54,780 bases of DNA from Fusobacterium sp. IOR10 (GCF_010367435.1 NZ_WJWY01000014.1:1-54780), one strand, 5' to 3'. Shown: positions 34,720-42,915, counted from the stretch's first letter. Translations and numbers: made by a program. Notes: a model not told the origin generated them from the letters alone.

Positions 34720-37332
34720 TTATATTTTAATTTTTCTATCATATTTTATATATCTAGAAATTTGAACTATTACTGTTGGAATAAAAGCAAATAAATATAT
34801 ATATAATAATTGACTCAAAGTAAGAGAAGACACTTCAAAGAAACTTCCAACAGAATCATTTAAAAGTAAAAGATTTAAAAGAAAAGTTCCAATTAAAAAT
34901 GCATATACAGAAAACATATTAGACCTAATTCCTAATTTAAGTAAACTATTTTTTCCACGGCAGTTAAACCCATGAAATAATCTTGCTAAGCATAAAGTGG
35001 CAAAGGCCATTGTCATACCAACAGAAGGAGAGGTGTGTAGTCCAATATGAAAACTAATCATTGTGAATATTCCAATTAATCCTCCCTCTAAAAGGATTTT
35101 AAATGATAGATCTTTATTTAAAATTGGCTCTTTAATGTCTCTTGGTTTTTCTTTTAAAACATTATTTTTACTAGGTTCCATACCAATAGCAATGGCAGGT
35201 AAACTATCAGTTAAAAGATTGATAAACAAAAGATGTACTGGAGCAAAAGGCATTGGTAAATTAACAATTGAAGAATAAAGCACTGCTAAAATTCCAGCCA
35301 TATTTCCAGATAATAAAAATCTAATAGAATTTTTTATATTAGAATAAATATTTCTTCCTGTAGCAATAGCTTTAATTATTGTGGCAAAATTATCATCAGC
35401 AAGTATCATAGAAGCAGCGTCTTTGGAAACTTCAGTTCCAGTTATTCCCATGGCAATACCAATATCAGCTTTTTTTAAAGCAGGAGCATCATTTACTCCA
35501 TCTCCAGTCATAGCACAGATATTACCTTTTTTTTGCCACATGGAGATAATTCTAATTTTATCTGATGGGGATACCCTAGCATATACAGTTATGTGCTCAA
35601 TTTCTTGAATAAATTCTTCATCAGATAACTGAGAGAGTTCCGTTCCTGTTAACGCCTTGTCACCTGGTTTCAAAATTCCAATTTCTCTAGCAATGGCAGA
35701 TGCAGTAATTTTATGATCACCAGTTATCATAATAGGTTTTATTCCAGCTTTAAGACAATCTTTAACTGCCTGTTTCGATTCCTTTCTTGGAGGATCGATC
35801 ATTGAGATAAGTCCTAAGAAAATAAAATCTGTTTCATCTTTTAGACCAATAAAATTCTTTGAATTAAAAATTTTATATCCAAAAGCTAAAACTCTTAGGC
35901 CATTATTAGATAGATCAAAATTTGTTTTTTCAATTATATTAATATCTTCTGAAGAAATGTCTTTTATTCCCTCAGATGTTAGTATGTACTTAGTTCTTTT
36001 TAAAATAACATCTAAAGCTCCCTTGGTAATCATAGTGCTTTCATTATTAATGTTATATAATGTGCTCATTAATTTTCTATCAGAATCAAAGGGAATTTCT
36101 GATAATCTTTTGTACTTTTTCCTAAGTTCAATTTCTTTTAAATTAAATTTATTTGCAAGTGTTGTTAAAGCTGTTTCAGTAGGGTCTCCAATCTCCTTTC
36201 CATTACTGCTAATAGCATCACTGCAAAGGCAACTAAATTTAAGTAATTTAGATTCTATAGGGTTATGAATATCAATATTTTCAACGCTTTTTAAGATGTG
36301 ATCAGAAAAAATATTTTTAGCTGTCATCTTGTTTTGAGTTAAAGTTCCAGTTTTATCTGAACAAATTATAGATACAGAACCTAGTCCTTCCACAGCTTTT
36401 AATTTTTTTATAATAGCATTTTCTTTTGACATTTTTTGAGTACCTATAGCGAGAACAATAGTAACAATAGAACTTAAAGCTTCTGGAATAGCAGCAACAG
36501 CTAATGCAACAGCAAATAACAGAGAATCAATTGTACTAGTACCGTGATAGATATTAATAGTAAAAACAAAGGCACAAAGGATCATGATAGCTATAGATAA
36601 ATTTTTTCCAAATTTATCTAAGGATACTTGAAGAGGAGTTATTTTCTCTTTAGTTTGTTTTATTAATTTAGCTATTTTTCCAATTTCTGTTGTCATACCA
36701 ATATCTGTAATTAAAATAGTTCCTTTTCCATAAGTTATAAGACTTCCAGAAAAAATCATATTTTTTTGATCTCCAATGGATAGATTTTCTTCAGTTAAAA
36801 TAGCATCAGTTTTTTCAACACTTTCAGATTCACCTGTTAGAGAACTTTCATTAACCATTAGAGAAGAGCATTTAAGAACCCTTCCATCAGCAGGAGCTAT
36901 ATCACCTGCTTCTAAAATAACAATATCTCCAACAACAATTTCCTTTGATGGGATTTCAAAAATTTCATTATTTCGAATTACTTTAGCCTTAGGTGAAGAG
37001 AGATTCTTAAGACTTTCTAAAGAGGCTTCAGCTTTTAAATGTTGAACAGTTCCCAAAATAGCGTTCATAGTGATAACAAAAAAAATAACAATTGAACTTT
37101 CAATATTCCCTGTAAACATGGAAATAAATCCAGCTATAATTAGCACAATAACAAGAAAATCTTTAAATTGAGAAAGAAATATAGTTAAAGAATTTTTCTG
37201 TTCAGTTTTTTCTAACTCATTAACACCATAAGTTTCTTTGTTTTGTTTAACTTGATTTTCTGTTAATCCTTCCAATGTAGTAGAAAATTCTTTTAATAAA
37301 TTTTCTTTTGATTTTAAAAAATATTTTATCAT
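34720..37332 (-). CDS. P-type cation ATPase (P2A, Ca2+/Mn2+ type)
   Basis: An 870-residue P-type ATPase with all standard parts: an N-terminal cation-ATPase domain, the actuator motif LTGES (about residue 160), membrane segment 4 with PEAL, the phosphorylation site DKTGTLTQN (Asp 326), nucleotide-binding domain, MITGDH and the hinge MTGDGVNDAPALKKADIGIAMG. About ten spans. By family this is a PMR1/LMCA1-like Ca2+ or Mn2+ exporter. The leader at 37383-37474 is a yybP-ykoY (Mn2+) riboswitch, so Mn2+ export is the more likely role here. ATG 37332 follows a GGGGG ribosome site. The metal preference is inferred from the riboswitch, not from the transport residues. Confidence 0.93.
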   Translation of the reverse strand: MIKYFLKSKENLLKEFSTTLEGLTENQVKQNKETYGVNELEKTEQKNSLTIFLSQFKDFLVIVLIIAGFISMFTGNIESSIVIFFVITMNAILGTVQHLKAEASLESLKNLSSPKAKVIRNNEIFEIPSKEIVVGDIVILEAGDIAPADGRVLKCSSLMVNESSLTGESESVEKTDAILTEENLSIGDQKNMIFSGSLITYGKGTILITDIGMTTEIGKIAKLIKQTKEKITPLQVSLDKFGKNLSIAIMILCAFVFTINIYHGTSTIDSLLFAVALAVAAIPEALSSIVTIVLAIGTQKMSKENAIIKKLKAVEGLGSVSIICSDKTGTLTQNKMTAKNIFSDHILKSVENIDIHNPIESKLLKFSCLCSDAISSNGKEIGDPTETALTTLANKFNLKEIELRKKYKRLSEIPFDSDRKLMSTLYNINNESTMITKGALDVILKRTKYILTSEGIKDISSEDINIIEKTNFDLSNNGLRVLAFGYKIFNSKNFIGLKDETDFIFLGLISMIDPPRKESKQAVKDCLKAGIKPIMITGDHKITASAIAREIGILKPGDKALTGTELSQLSDEEFIQEIEHITVYARVSPSDKIRIISMWQKKGNICAMTGDGVNDAPALKKADIGIAMGITGTEVSKDAASMILADDNFATIIKAIATGRNIYSNIKNSIRFLLSGNMAGILAVLYSSIVNLPMPFAPVHLLFINLLTDSLPAIAIGMEPSKNNVLKEKPRDIKEPILNKDLSFKILLEGGLIGIFTMISFHIGLHTSPSVGMTMAFATLCLARLFHGFNCRGKNSLLKLGIRSNMFSVYAFLIGTFLLNLLLLNDSVGSFFEVSSLTLSQLLYIYLFAFIPTVIVQISRYIKYDRKIKI

Positions 37333-37353
37333 GATTCCCCCTAAAATAAAAAA

Positions 37354-37390
37354 AGACTTTTAGTATAGCAAAAAACTATACTAAAAGTCT
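37354..37390 (-). terminator. Riboswitch-controlled terminator before the P-type ATPase
   Basis: Perfect 15-bp stem on the minus strand: AGACTTTTAGTATAG (37390-37376) and CTATACTAAAAGTCT (37368-37354), 7-nt loop, then eight T residues. The 5' arm contains the CTTTT that closes the riboswitch P1 helix, so the two structures exclude each other: metal-bound aptamer would prevent termination. Confidence 0.88.
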
Positions 37391-37474
37391 CGTTACTTAA
37401 TTAACATAAGTTTATAGTACCAGATAAAATTAATTATCGAGATTGTTGATACTATAATTAAACTACTCCCTTTT
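37383..37474 (-). ncRNA. yybP-ykoY (Mn2+) riboswitch aptamer
   Basis: Reading the minus strand, AAAAG (37474-37470) pairs with CTTTT (37387-37383) as P1. It is followed by the conserved GGAGTAG (37469-37463), and P1's 3' strand is preceded by TAACGAGA, corresponding to the TAGCAAGA of the Lactococcus aptamer. Between them are a long arm (TATAGTA pairing with TACTATA, containing TCAACA and TGG) and a second hairpin (CTTA pairing with TAAG). This is the two-legged fold of the Mn2+-sensing yybP-ykoY class. Its place in front of a P-type cation ATPase matches known members of this class. Confidence 0.85.
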
Positions 37475-37485
37475 ATTACAAGTAG

Positions 37486-37514
37486 ATAATATTACATTTT
37501 ATGTAATTTGTCAA
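37486..37514 (-). promoter_or_regulatory. Promoter of the Mn2+ riboswitch/P-type ATPase transcript
   Basis: Minus strand TTGACA (37514-37509), 17-bp spacer, TATTAT (37491-37486). Transcription would start near 37479, five bases before the aptamer. Confidence 0.85.
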
Positions 37515-37516
37515 AC

Positions 37517-37750
37517 TTATTCTTCGTGATTATTATGTTTATTTTCTTTAACTTTCTTTAAAAATCCATTGCGAACTTTAAAAATAACAGCTAGTAAAAG
37601 AAAATAATGTATAAACTTAAATTTGTTAAATTCTTTTGGAAAAAAATGATTTCCAGCAACTAAAATTAAAATCCAAACTGTAAGTATTAAAATTAATAAA
37701 ATTACAAATTTTGACCATAATTTCCAAAAGTTATGATTGTTTTTAGTCAT
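37517..37750 (-). CDS. Small two-span membrane protein of unknown function
   Basis: A 77-residue protein, not recognised. It has a positively charged N-terminus, a hydrophobic helix at about residues 13-34 (VILLILILTVWILILVAG), a second at about 47-59 and a His/Asn/Lys-rich C-terminal tail ending in HNNHEE. The ribosome site is AGGGAGATAT. It follows trpS by 36 nt on the same strand and ends two bases before the promoter of the Mn2+ riboswitch, so it is probably the second gene of the trpS transcript. The histidines could bind metal, but that is speculation. Confidence 0.6.
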   Translation of the reverse strand: MTKNNHNFWKLWSKFVILLILILTVWILILVAGNHFFPKEFNKFKFIHYFLLLAVIFKVRNGFLKKVKENKHNNHEE

Positions 37751-37786
37751 ATATCTCCCTAGTAATTAATATTAATAAGTAAGTGA

Positions 37787-38776
37787 TTATTTGTTATATA
37801 CATTTCCCATAAGTCCTACTATTTTTTTAGCTTCAGTTACTTTTTTTATAGCTATTGCTCTAGCTTTTAGAGCACCTTTTTTAAGTACTTCTTCCACATA
37901 ACTAGGATTTTTTTCAAGTTCTTCTCTTCTTGCACGGGCTTCTTTAAAATATTCCAAGATAGCTTCTAATAATTCTTTTTTTGCATGACCATAACCATAA
38001 CCACCAGCTTTAAATTTTTCCCTCATTTCTTGATATTTTTCTTCTGTTACAAATAATTTATAAAGTTGAGAAACGTTATTATCAGGATTTTTAGGTTCTT
38101 CTAAAGGAGTAGAGTCTGTTACTATGGACATAACTTGTTTTTTAAGTACTTTTTTTGGTGCAAACATATTAATAGTATTTCCGTAGGATTTACTCATTTT
38201 TTGTCCATCTGTTCCTGGAACTATAGCAAGATCATCTAAAATTAAAGGTTCAGGAAGTTTGAAAAAATCCACATTATACTGTTGATTAAATTTCATTGCT
38301 AAATCTCTAGTCATTTCTAAATGTTGTTTTTGATCTTTTCCAACAGGAACAACATCAGTATCGTAAATTAAAATATCACAAGCCATAAGAATAGGATAAG
38401 TAAGAAGTCCAGTATTTGGAAATAATCCTTTAGCCACTTTATCTTTATAAGAATGACCTCTTTCCATAAGTCCTACAGGAGTAATATTTGAAAGTAACCA
38501 AGATAATTCAACGTGTTCAGGGACATCAGATTGTAAGTATAGTGTTGATTTTTCAGGATCAAGACCGATTGCCAAGTAATCTAAAATAATATTTTTAGTA
38601 CTTTCTCTCAATACTTCTGGATTGGTAAGAGAAGTAAGAGCGTGGTAATCAGCTATAAAATAAAAACCTTCATATTTTCCTGAATTTTGATTTTCTATAA
38701 ATTGCCTCATTGCTCCAAAATAATTTCCAAGATGTAATGTTCCACTTGGTTGTATTCCTGATAAACTTCTTTGCAT
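37787..38776 (-). CDS. trpS: Tryptophanyl-tRNA synthetase
   Basis: A 329-residue class I synthetase charging tRNA-Trp. The N-terminus LSGIQPSGTLHLGNYFGA includes the HIGH-type motif (HLGN), and the KMSKS loop is KMSKSYGN (about residues 192-199). The YHALT and tryptophan-pocket blocks are present. ATG 38776 gives the expected N-terminus. Its ribosome site is displaced upstream and bridged by a hairpin (38785-38819), and the transcript carries a leader peptide with tandem Trp codons and a terminator. No T-box is seen, although T-box control is the usual mode for this gene in Gram-positives. Confidence 0.97.
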   Translation of the reverse strand: MQRSLSGIQPSGTLHLGNYFGAMRQFIENQNSGKYEGFYFIADYHALTSLTNPEVLRESTKNIILDYLAIGLDPEKSTLYLQSDVPEHVELSWLLSNITPVGLMERGHSYKDKVAKGLFPNTGLLTYPILMACDILIYDTDVVPVGKDQKQHLEMTRDLAMKFNQQYNVDFFKLPEPLILDDLAIVPGTDGQKMSKSYGNTINMFAPKKVLKKQVMSIVTDSTPLEEPKNPDNNVSQLYKLFVTEEKYQEMREKFKAGGYGYGHAKKELLEAILEYFKEARARREELEKNPSYVEEVLKKGALKARAIAIKKVTEAKKIVGLMGNVYNK

Positions 38777-38784
38777 AAAATTTC

Positions 38785-38819
38785 GCTGCTAAATTTAAAC
38801 TATTTAGCAACTCCCTCCT
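38785..38819 (-). promoter_or_regulatory. Hairpin-bridged ribosome binding site of trpS
   Basis: Minus strand: AGGAGG (38819-38814) lies 37 nt before the ATG, too far for use if unfolded. Between them GTTGCTAAAT (38811-38802) pairs with ATTTAGCAGC (38794-38785, one G-U), loop AGTTTAA. Folding leaves GA plus GAAATTTT, 10 nt, between ribosome site and start. Confidence 0.7.
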
Positions 38820-38846
38820 TTAAAAATAAATTTAATTGTTTTAAAT

Positions 38847-38872
38847 AAAAAAACCTGTGAATGTATCACAGG
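38847..38872 (-). terminator. Attenuator terminator in the trpS leader
   Basis: Minus strand CCTGTGA (38872-38866), TACAT loop, TCACAGG (38860-38854), then seven T residues (38853-38847). It lies about 70 nt before the trpS start, downstream of the leader peptide. Confidence 0.88.
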
Positions 38873-38955
38873 AGACTTAAATGTCAAATACTTGTAATAC
38901 AAATTATTTTAGGGATAATTAAAATAGATTTGCATTAAAATTACAAATCTGTAAA

Positions 38956-39000
38956 CTAATTATTCCACCAACATAAAATTGTATTTGTCAAATTCTTCAT
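38956..39000 (-). CDS. trpS leader peptide with tandem Trp codons
   Basis: A 14-codon reading frame, MKNLTNTILCWWNN, in the trpS leader. The ribosome site AGGGG (39011-39007) is 6 nt from the ATG (39000). Codons 11 and 12 are TGG TGG (38970-38965). The stop TAG is at 38958-38956, and a hairpin AGATTTG/CAAATCT starts five bases later. The promoter is 34 nt upstream of the ATG and the terminator 84 nt downstream of the stop. Too short for ordinary gene calling; the tandem Trp codons in front of a Trp synthetase gene are unlikely by chance and indicate ribosome-mediated attenuation, as known for trp operons of Gram-negatives. No protein homology is expected. Confidence 0.8.
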   Translation of the reverse strand: MKNLTNTILCWWNN

Positions 39001-39033
39001 AATTAACCCCTAAAATTAGATTAAGATGGATAA

Positions 39034-39062
39034 AGTATAACATGATTTTTTTTTATAATCAA
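39034..39062 (-). promoter_or_regulatory. Promoter for the trpS leader
   Basis: Minus strand TTGATT (39062-39057), 17-bp spacer, TATACT (39039-39034). The start near 39027 gives a leader of about 250 nt before trpS. Confidence 0.8.
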
Positions 39063-39086
39063 GTTAAAAGTATTGATGGTAAAAGA

Positions 39087-39115
39087 TTAAAAATATTAAA
39101 AAAATATGCTATAAT
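39087..39115 (+). promoter_or_regulatory. Promoter for the alpha-glucosidase gene
   Basis: TTAAAA (39087-39092), 17-bp spacer, TATAAT (39110-39115) with TG extension (TGCTATAAT). No operator palindrome is obvious between it and the ATG. Confidence 0.65.
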
Positions 39116-39165
39116 TTGTTTATAAATAAAGGATAGAATAAAAAAAGTTTCTAAGGAGATAGGCT

Positions 39166-40824
39166 ATGTGGTGGAAAGAATTAACAGGTTACCAAATTTA
39201 TCCTAGAAGTTTTAAAGATTCAAATGGAGATGGGATTGGAGACTTAAAAGGAATTATAGAAAAATTAGATTATCTAAAAGAGCTGGGAATTGATTTGATT
39301 TGGGTATGTCCTTTTTACAAAAGCCCAAATGATGACAATGGCTATGATATAAGTAATTATCAAGATATTTCACAAGAGTTTGGTACAATGGAAGATGCAG
39401 ATAAATTATTAAAAGAAGCGCACAAGAGGGGAATGAAATTAATAATAGATTTGGTAATAAATCATACAAGTGATGAACACCCTTGGTTTATAGAATCAAG
39501 AAAATCTAAAAACAATACTAAAAGAGATTGGTATATATGGAAAGAAGGAAAAAATGGAAAAGAACCAAATAATTGGGAAAGTATATTTAAAGGTTCAGCT
39601 TGGGAATTTGATGAAAAAACTAAAGAATATTATTTGCATTTATTTTCTAAAAAACAGCCAGATTTAAATTGGGAAAATAAAAATATGAGGAAAGCTATTT
39701 ACAAAATGATTAATTGGTGGTTAGATAAAGGAATAGATGGATTTAGAGTTGATGCAATTAGCCATATAAAAAAAGAAAAAGGATTTCCAGATATGCCAAA
39801 TCCCAAAAAAGAAAAATATGTAGAAGCTTATAACATGCATATGAATAGACCTGGAATTCAAAAATATCTAAAAGAATTAAAAAATGAAACTTTTGATAAA
39901 TATAATATAGTAACAGTTGGAGAAGCTAATGGAGTGGGAACTGAAAATGCTTTAGAGTGGGTAGGTGAAAAAAAAGGTAAATTTAATATGATATTTCAGT
40001 TTGAACATTTAAGTCTTTGGGACTATGAGAAAGAAATTAAATTTTCAGCTAAAAATTATAAAAGAATATTAAATAAATGGCAAATGGCATTGGAGGAAGA
40101 TGGATGGAATGCTTTGTTTATAGAGAATCATGATATTACTAGAAGTGTTTCTAGATGGGGTAATGATGATAAATATTGGTTGGAATCTGCTAAATCTTTA
40201 GGAGTAGCTTATTTTTTACAAAAGGGAACACCTTTTATTTATCAAGGGCAAGAAATAGGTATGACAAATATAAAATTTGAAAATATTTTTCAAGTAAATG
40301 ATATTAGAAGCAAAAATGAAGCGAGAGAAAAACTTCTAGAGGGAAATTCAATGAAAAAAGTTTTAGACTTTTTAAACAATACTTCAAGGGATAATTCAAG
40401 AACTCCAATGCAATGGAGTAGTGGAAAAAATGCAGGATTCACAACTGGAATTCCTTGGCTTAAAGTGAATGAAAATTATAAATTTATAAATGTAGAAGAC
40501 CAAATAAAAGATAAAAACTCCATCTATAATTTTTATAAAAATTTGATAAAAATTAGAAAGAGTTCCAAGGTATTAATTTATGGTAAATTTAATTTAATAT
40601 TAAAAAACATAGAAGATGTATTTATTTATTCAAGGACTTTTGAAAATGAAGAATATTTAGTAATTTCTAATTTAAGTGAAAAAATAAAAAAAATAAAAAT
40701 AAAAGGATATGAAAATAAAGAAAAGGAATTAATACTTAAAAATTATGAAAAGCACAGTCATAATTTAAGAAGGATGATTTTAAAACCTTATGAATGTTTA
40801 GTATATAAAATAATAAGTTTTTAA
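39166..40824 (+). CDS. GH13 alpha-glucosidase (oligo-1,6-glucosidase type)
   Basis: A 552-residue cytoplasmic enzyme without a signal peptide, of the GH13 branch that includes oligo-1,6-glucosidase and trehalose-6-phosphate hydrolase. The N-terminus WWKELTGYQIYPRSFKDSNG is typical. The calcium-loop-type DSNGDGIGDL, region I DLVINHTSDEH, nucleophile Asp 196 in GFRVDAI, acid/base Glu 253 in VGEANG and Asp 323 in FIENHDIT are intact. The C-terminal beta-domain starts near residue 475. Likely substrate is isomaltose/maltose-type oligosaccharide or its phosphate. The ROK glucokinase gene starts 9 nt after it, so released glucose would be phosphorylated. Exact specificity is uncertain. Confidence 0.9.
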   Translation: MWWKELTGYQIYPRSFKDSNGDGIGDLKGIIEKLDYLKELGIDLIWVCPFYKSPNDDNGYDISNYQDISQEFGTMEDADKLLKEAHKRGMKLIIDLVINHTSDEHPWFIESRKSKNNTKRDWYIWKEGKNGKEPNNWESIFKGSAWEFDEKTKEYYLHLFSKKQPDLNWENKNMRKAIYKMINWWLDKGIDGFRVDAISHIKKEKGFPDMPNPKKEKYVEAYNMHMNRPGIQKYLKELKNETFDKYNIVTVGEANGVGTENALEWVGEKKGKFNMIFQFEHLSLWDYEKEIKFSAKNYKRILNKWQMALEEDGWNALFIENHDITRSVSRWGNDDKYWLESAKSLGVAYFLQKGTPFIYQGQEIGMTNIKFENIFQVNDIRSKNEAREKLLEGNSMKKVLDFLNNTSRDNSRTPMQWSSGKNAGFTTGIPWLKVNENYKFINVEDQIKDKNSIYNFYKNLIKIRKSSKVLIYGKFNLILKNIEDVFIYSRTFENEEYLVISNLSEKIKKIKIKGYENKEKELILKNYEKHSHNLRRMILKPYECLVYKIISF

Positions 40825-40833
40825 GGAGGCTTT

Positions 40834-41793
40834 GTGAAATATATAGCAGGGGTTGATATAGGGGGAACAAATACAAAAATAGGATTAGTTAATAATGGTA
40901 AATTAGAAATAAAAAAATCAATAAAAACTCTTTCAGAAGATGGAGTAATTAAAACTATGAATAGAATTTGGGAAGCTATAAGAGAATTATTAACAGAAAA
41001 AAATATAAAATTAGAAGAGTTAGTTGGTGTAGGAATGGGAATACCTGGTCCAGTTAAAAATGAAGAGATAGTTGGTTTCTTTGCAAATTTTCCTTGGGAA
41101 AAAAACTTAAATATTTCAGAGATCTTTGAAAATATTAGTGGAAAGAAAACAAAAGTAAACAATGATGTTAATGTAATAGCTTTAGGAGAAGCAGTCTATG
41201 GAGCTGGAAAAGGCTCTAAATCAAGTGTAACTATTGCAATAGGAACAGGAATAGGTGGAGGAATTTTTGTTAATGGGAAAATAATTTCAGGATTTAGTGG
41301 AGCTGGTGGAGAAATAGGACATTTAAAGATAGTGAAAGATGGGAAATTTTGTGGATGTGGACAAAAGGGATGTTTTGAGGCTTATGCTTCTGCAACAGGA
41401 ATAGAAAGAGAAGCAATTTCAAGACTTATGATAAATAAAAAAAATATGCTATATGATAAAATAGATGGACATTTGGAAAAAATAGAAGCTAAAGATGTGT
41501 TTGACTGTGCAAAATTAGGAGATAAATTTTCAATAGATATAGTTGATTATGAAGCAGAATACCTTGCAATGGGTATTGGTAATATATTAAATATAATTAA
41601 CCCAGAAAAAATCATATTAGGTGGGGGAGTTGCTTTAGCAGGGGACATTCTTTTAAAAAGAATTAAGAACAGATTAGGTGAATACGCAATGCCTGTGACC
41701 TTGGAAAAAGGTTTTGAGATAGTCTTGAGTACTTTAGGGAATGATGCAGGAGTATTAGGAGCAGCTGCTTTAGTATCGCAAAACAAAGCTTAA
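40834..41793 (+). CDS. ROK-family glucokinase
   Basis: A 319-residue sugar kinase that most likely phosphorylates glucose. The N-terminal ATP-binding DIGGTNTKIGLV, the ROK signature around residue 130-150 (IGTGIGGGIFVNGKIISG), GAGGEIGHLKI and the zinc motif CGCGQKGCFEAYASATG (about residues 169-185) are intact. GTG at 40834 follows an AAGGAGGC ribosome site. It forms an operon with the GH13 alpha-glucosidase. No DNA-binding domain precedes it, so it is a kinase and not a ROK repressor. Confidence 0.92.
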   Translation: MKYIAGVDIGGTNTKIGLVNNGKLEIKKSIKTLSEDGVIKTMNRIWEAIRELLTEKNIKLEELVGVGMGIPGPVKNEEIVGFFANFPWEKNLNISEIFENISGKKTKVNNDVNVIALGEAVYGAGKGSKSSVTIAIGTGIGGGIFVNGKIISGFSGAGGEIGHLKIVKDGKFCGCGQKGCFEAYASATGIEREAISRLMINKKNMLYDKIDGHLEKIEAKDVFDCAKLGDKFSIDIVDYEAEYLAMGIGNILNIINPEKIILGGGVALAGDILLKRIKNRLGEYAMPVTLEKGFEIVLSTLGNDAGVLGAAALVSQNKA

Positions 41794-41851
41794 TGATAGA
41801 AATTTATGATTAATTAATAATAAATGATTATTTTATTTTATGGTCTTTCAG

Positions 41852-41860
41852 TGATATAAT
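41852..41860 (+). promoter_or_regulatory. Extended -10 promoter for the YeiH-type gene
   Basis: TGATATAAT with a poor -35 region (TTTATT at 41832). The start near 41867 leaves about 28 nt to the ATG and its AGAGGAG ribosome site. Confidence 0.5.
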
Positions 41861-41895
41861 TTTATAAATTAAAAGTATAAGAGGAGTTATAAAAG

Positions 41896-42915
41896 ATGAA
41901 AGACAAGTGGAGAGGATTTTTATTATGTTTATCAATAGCAGTACCGTCATGGATATTAGGAAGAATGTTTCCAATAATAGGAGGGCCAGTAATATCTATA
42001 ATTTTAGGAATGATTTTAACTAATTTTATTAAAAATAAGGATATGTATACAGCTGGTGTCAAATTTACATCTAAAAAAATATTACAATATGCAGTAATAT
42101 TATTGGGATTTGGGTTAAATCTATCAATTATATTTGAAACAGGAAAACAATCATTACCTATAATTTTATCTACAATTTCAATTTCTTTAGTAATTGCATA
42201 TATTTTACAAAAAGTAATGAATATTCCATCTAAGATATCAATATTAGTAGGAGTAGGGTCAAGTATCTGTGGAGGATCTGCAATTGCTGCAACAGCACCA
42301 GTTATAGATGCTGATGATAATGAAGTTGCTCAAGCAATATCAGTAATATTTTTCTTTAATGTTATAGCAGCAATTTTGTTTCCTCATCTAGGAGTATTAT
42401 TAGGATTTAATTCTTTTAGTGGAGAATCCTTTGGAATATTTGCAGGGACAGCTATAAATGATACTTCTTCAGTAACTGCAGCAGCTTCCACATGGGATAG
42501 TATGTACGCACTAGGAAGCTCTACTTTAGATAAAGCAGTAACAGTAAAGTTAACTAGAACTTTAGCTATAATTCCAATAACTTTATTTTTGGGATTTTTA
42601 AGAACTAGAAAAGAAAAAGGAAACGGGAAAAAAATAAAATGGATTGAAATTTTCCCAATGTTTATAATTTATTTTGTAATAGCATCAATAATAACAACAG
42701 TTTGTGAGAATTTTGGACTACCATCTACATTATTTAATCCTATAAAAATGTTGAGCAAATTTTTCATAGTGTTAGCAATGGGAGCTATAGGTTTAAATAC
42801 AAATATAATTAAACTTATAAAAACAGGTGGGAAACCTATATTTATGGGGCTTTGTTGTTGGATAGGAATAACTGGAGTAAGTTTACTTATGCAACATGTA
42901 TTAGGCGTTTGGTAA
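41896..42915 (+). CDS. YeiH/UPF0324-family membrane protein (putative sulfate exporter family)
   Basis: A 339-residue inner-membrane protein with about ten spans, of the UPF0324/YeiH family; transport of small organic or sulfur anions has been proposed for relatives, but function is unproven. Family blocks are visible: the two inverted halves each begin near GRMFPIIGGPVISIILG and GFGLNLSIIFETGK; VGVGSSICGGSAIAATAPVIDA and FAGTAINDTSSVTAAA are the re-entrant-like conserved segments. Monocistronic, with its own weak promoter. The C-terminus ends in a Trp-rich GVW. The name should be read as a family label. Confidence 0.85.
   Translation: MKDKWRGFLLCLSIAVPSWILGRMFPIIGGPVISIILGMILTNFIKNKDMYTAGVKFTSKKILQYAVILLGFGLNLSIIFETGKQSLPIILSTISISLVIAYILQKVMNIPSKISILVGVGSSICGGSAIAATAPVIDADDNEVAQAISVIFFFNVIAAILFPHLGVLLGFNSFSGESFGIFAGTAINDTSSVTAAASTWDSMYALGSSTLDKAVTVKLTRTLAIIPITLFLGFLRTRKEKGNGKKIKWIEIFPMFIIYFVIASIITTVCENFGLPSTLFNPIKMLSKFFIVLAMGAIGLNTNIIKLIKTGGKPIFMGLCCWIGITGVSLLMQHVLGVW

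Noticed and set aside
38777-39033. T-box riboswitch in front of trpS
   Set aside because: No T-box core (AGGGTGGNACCGCG type) or specifier-loop layout is present; GGTGG near 38966 belongs to the tandem Trp codons of the leader peptide.
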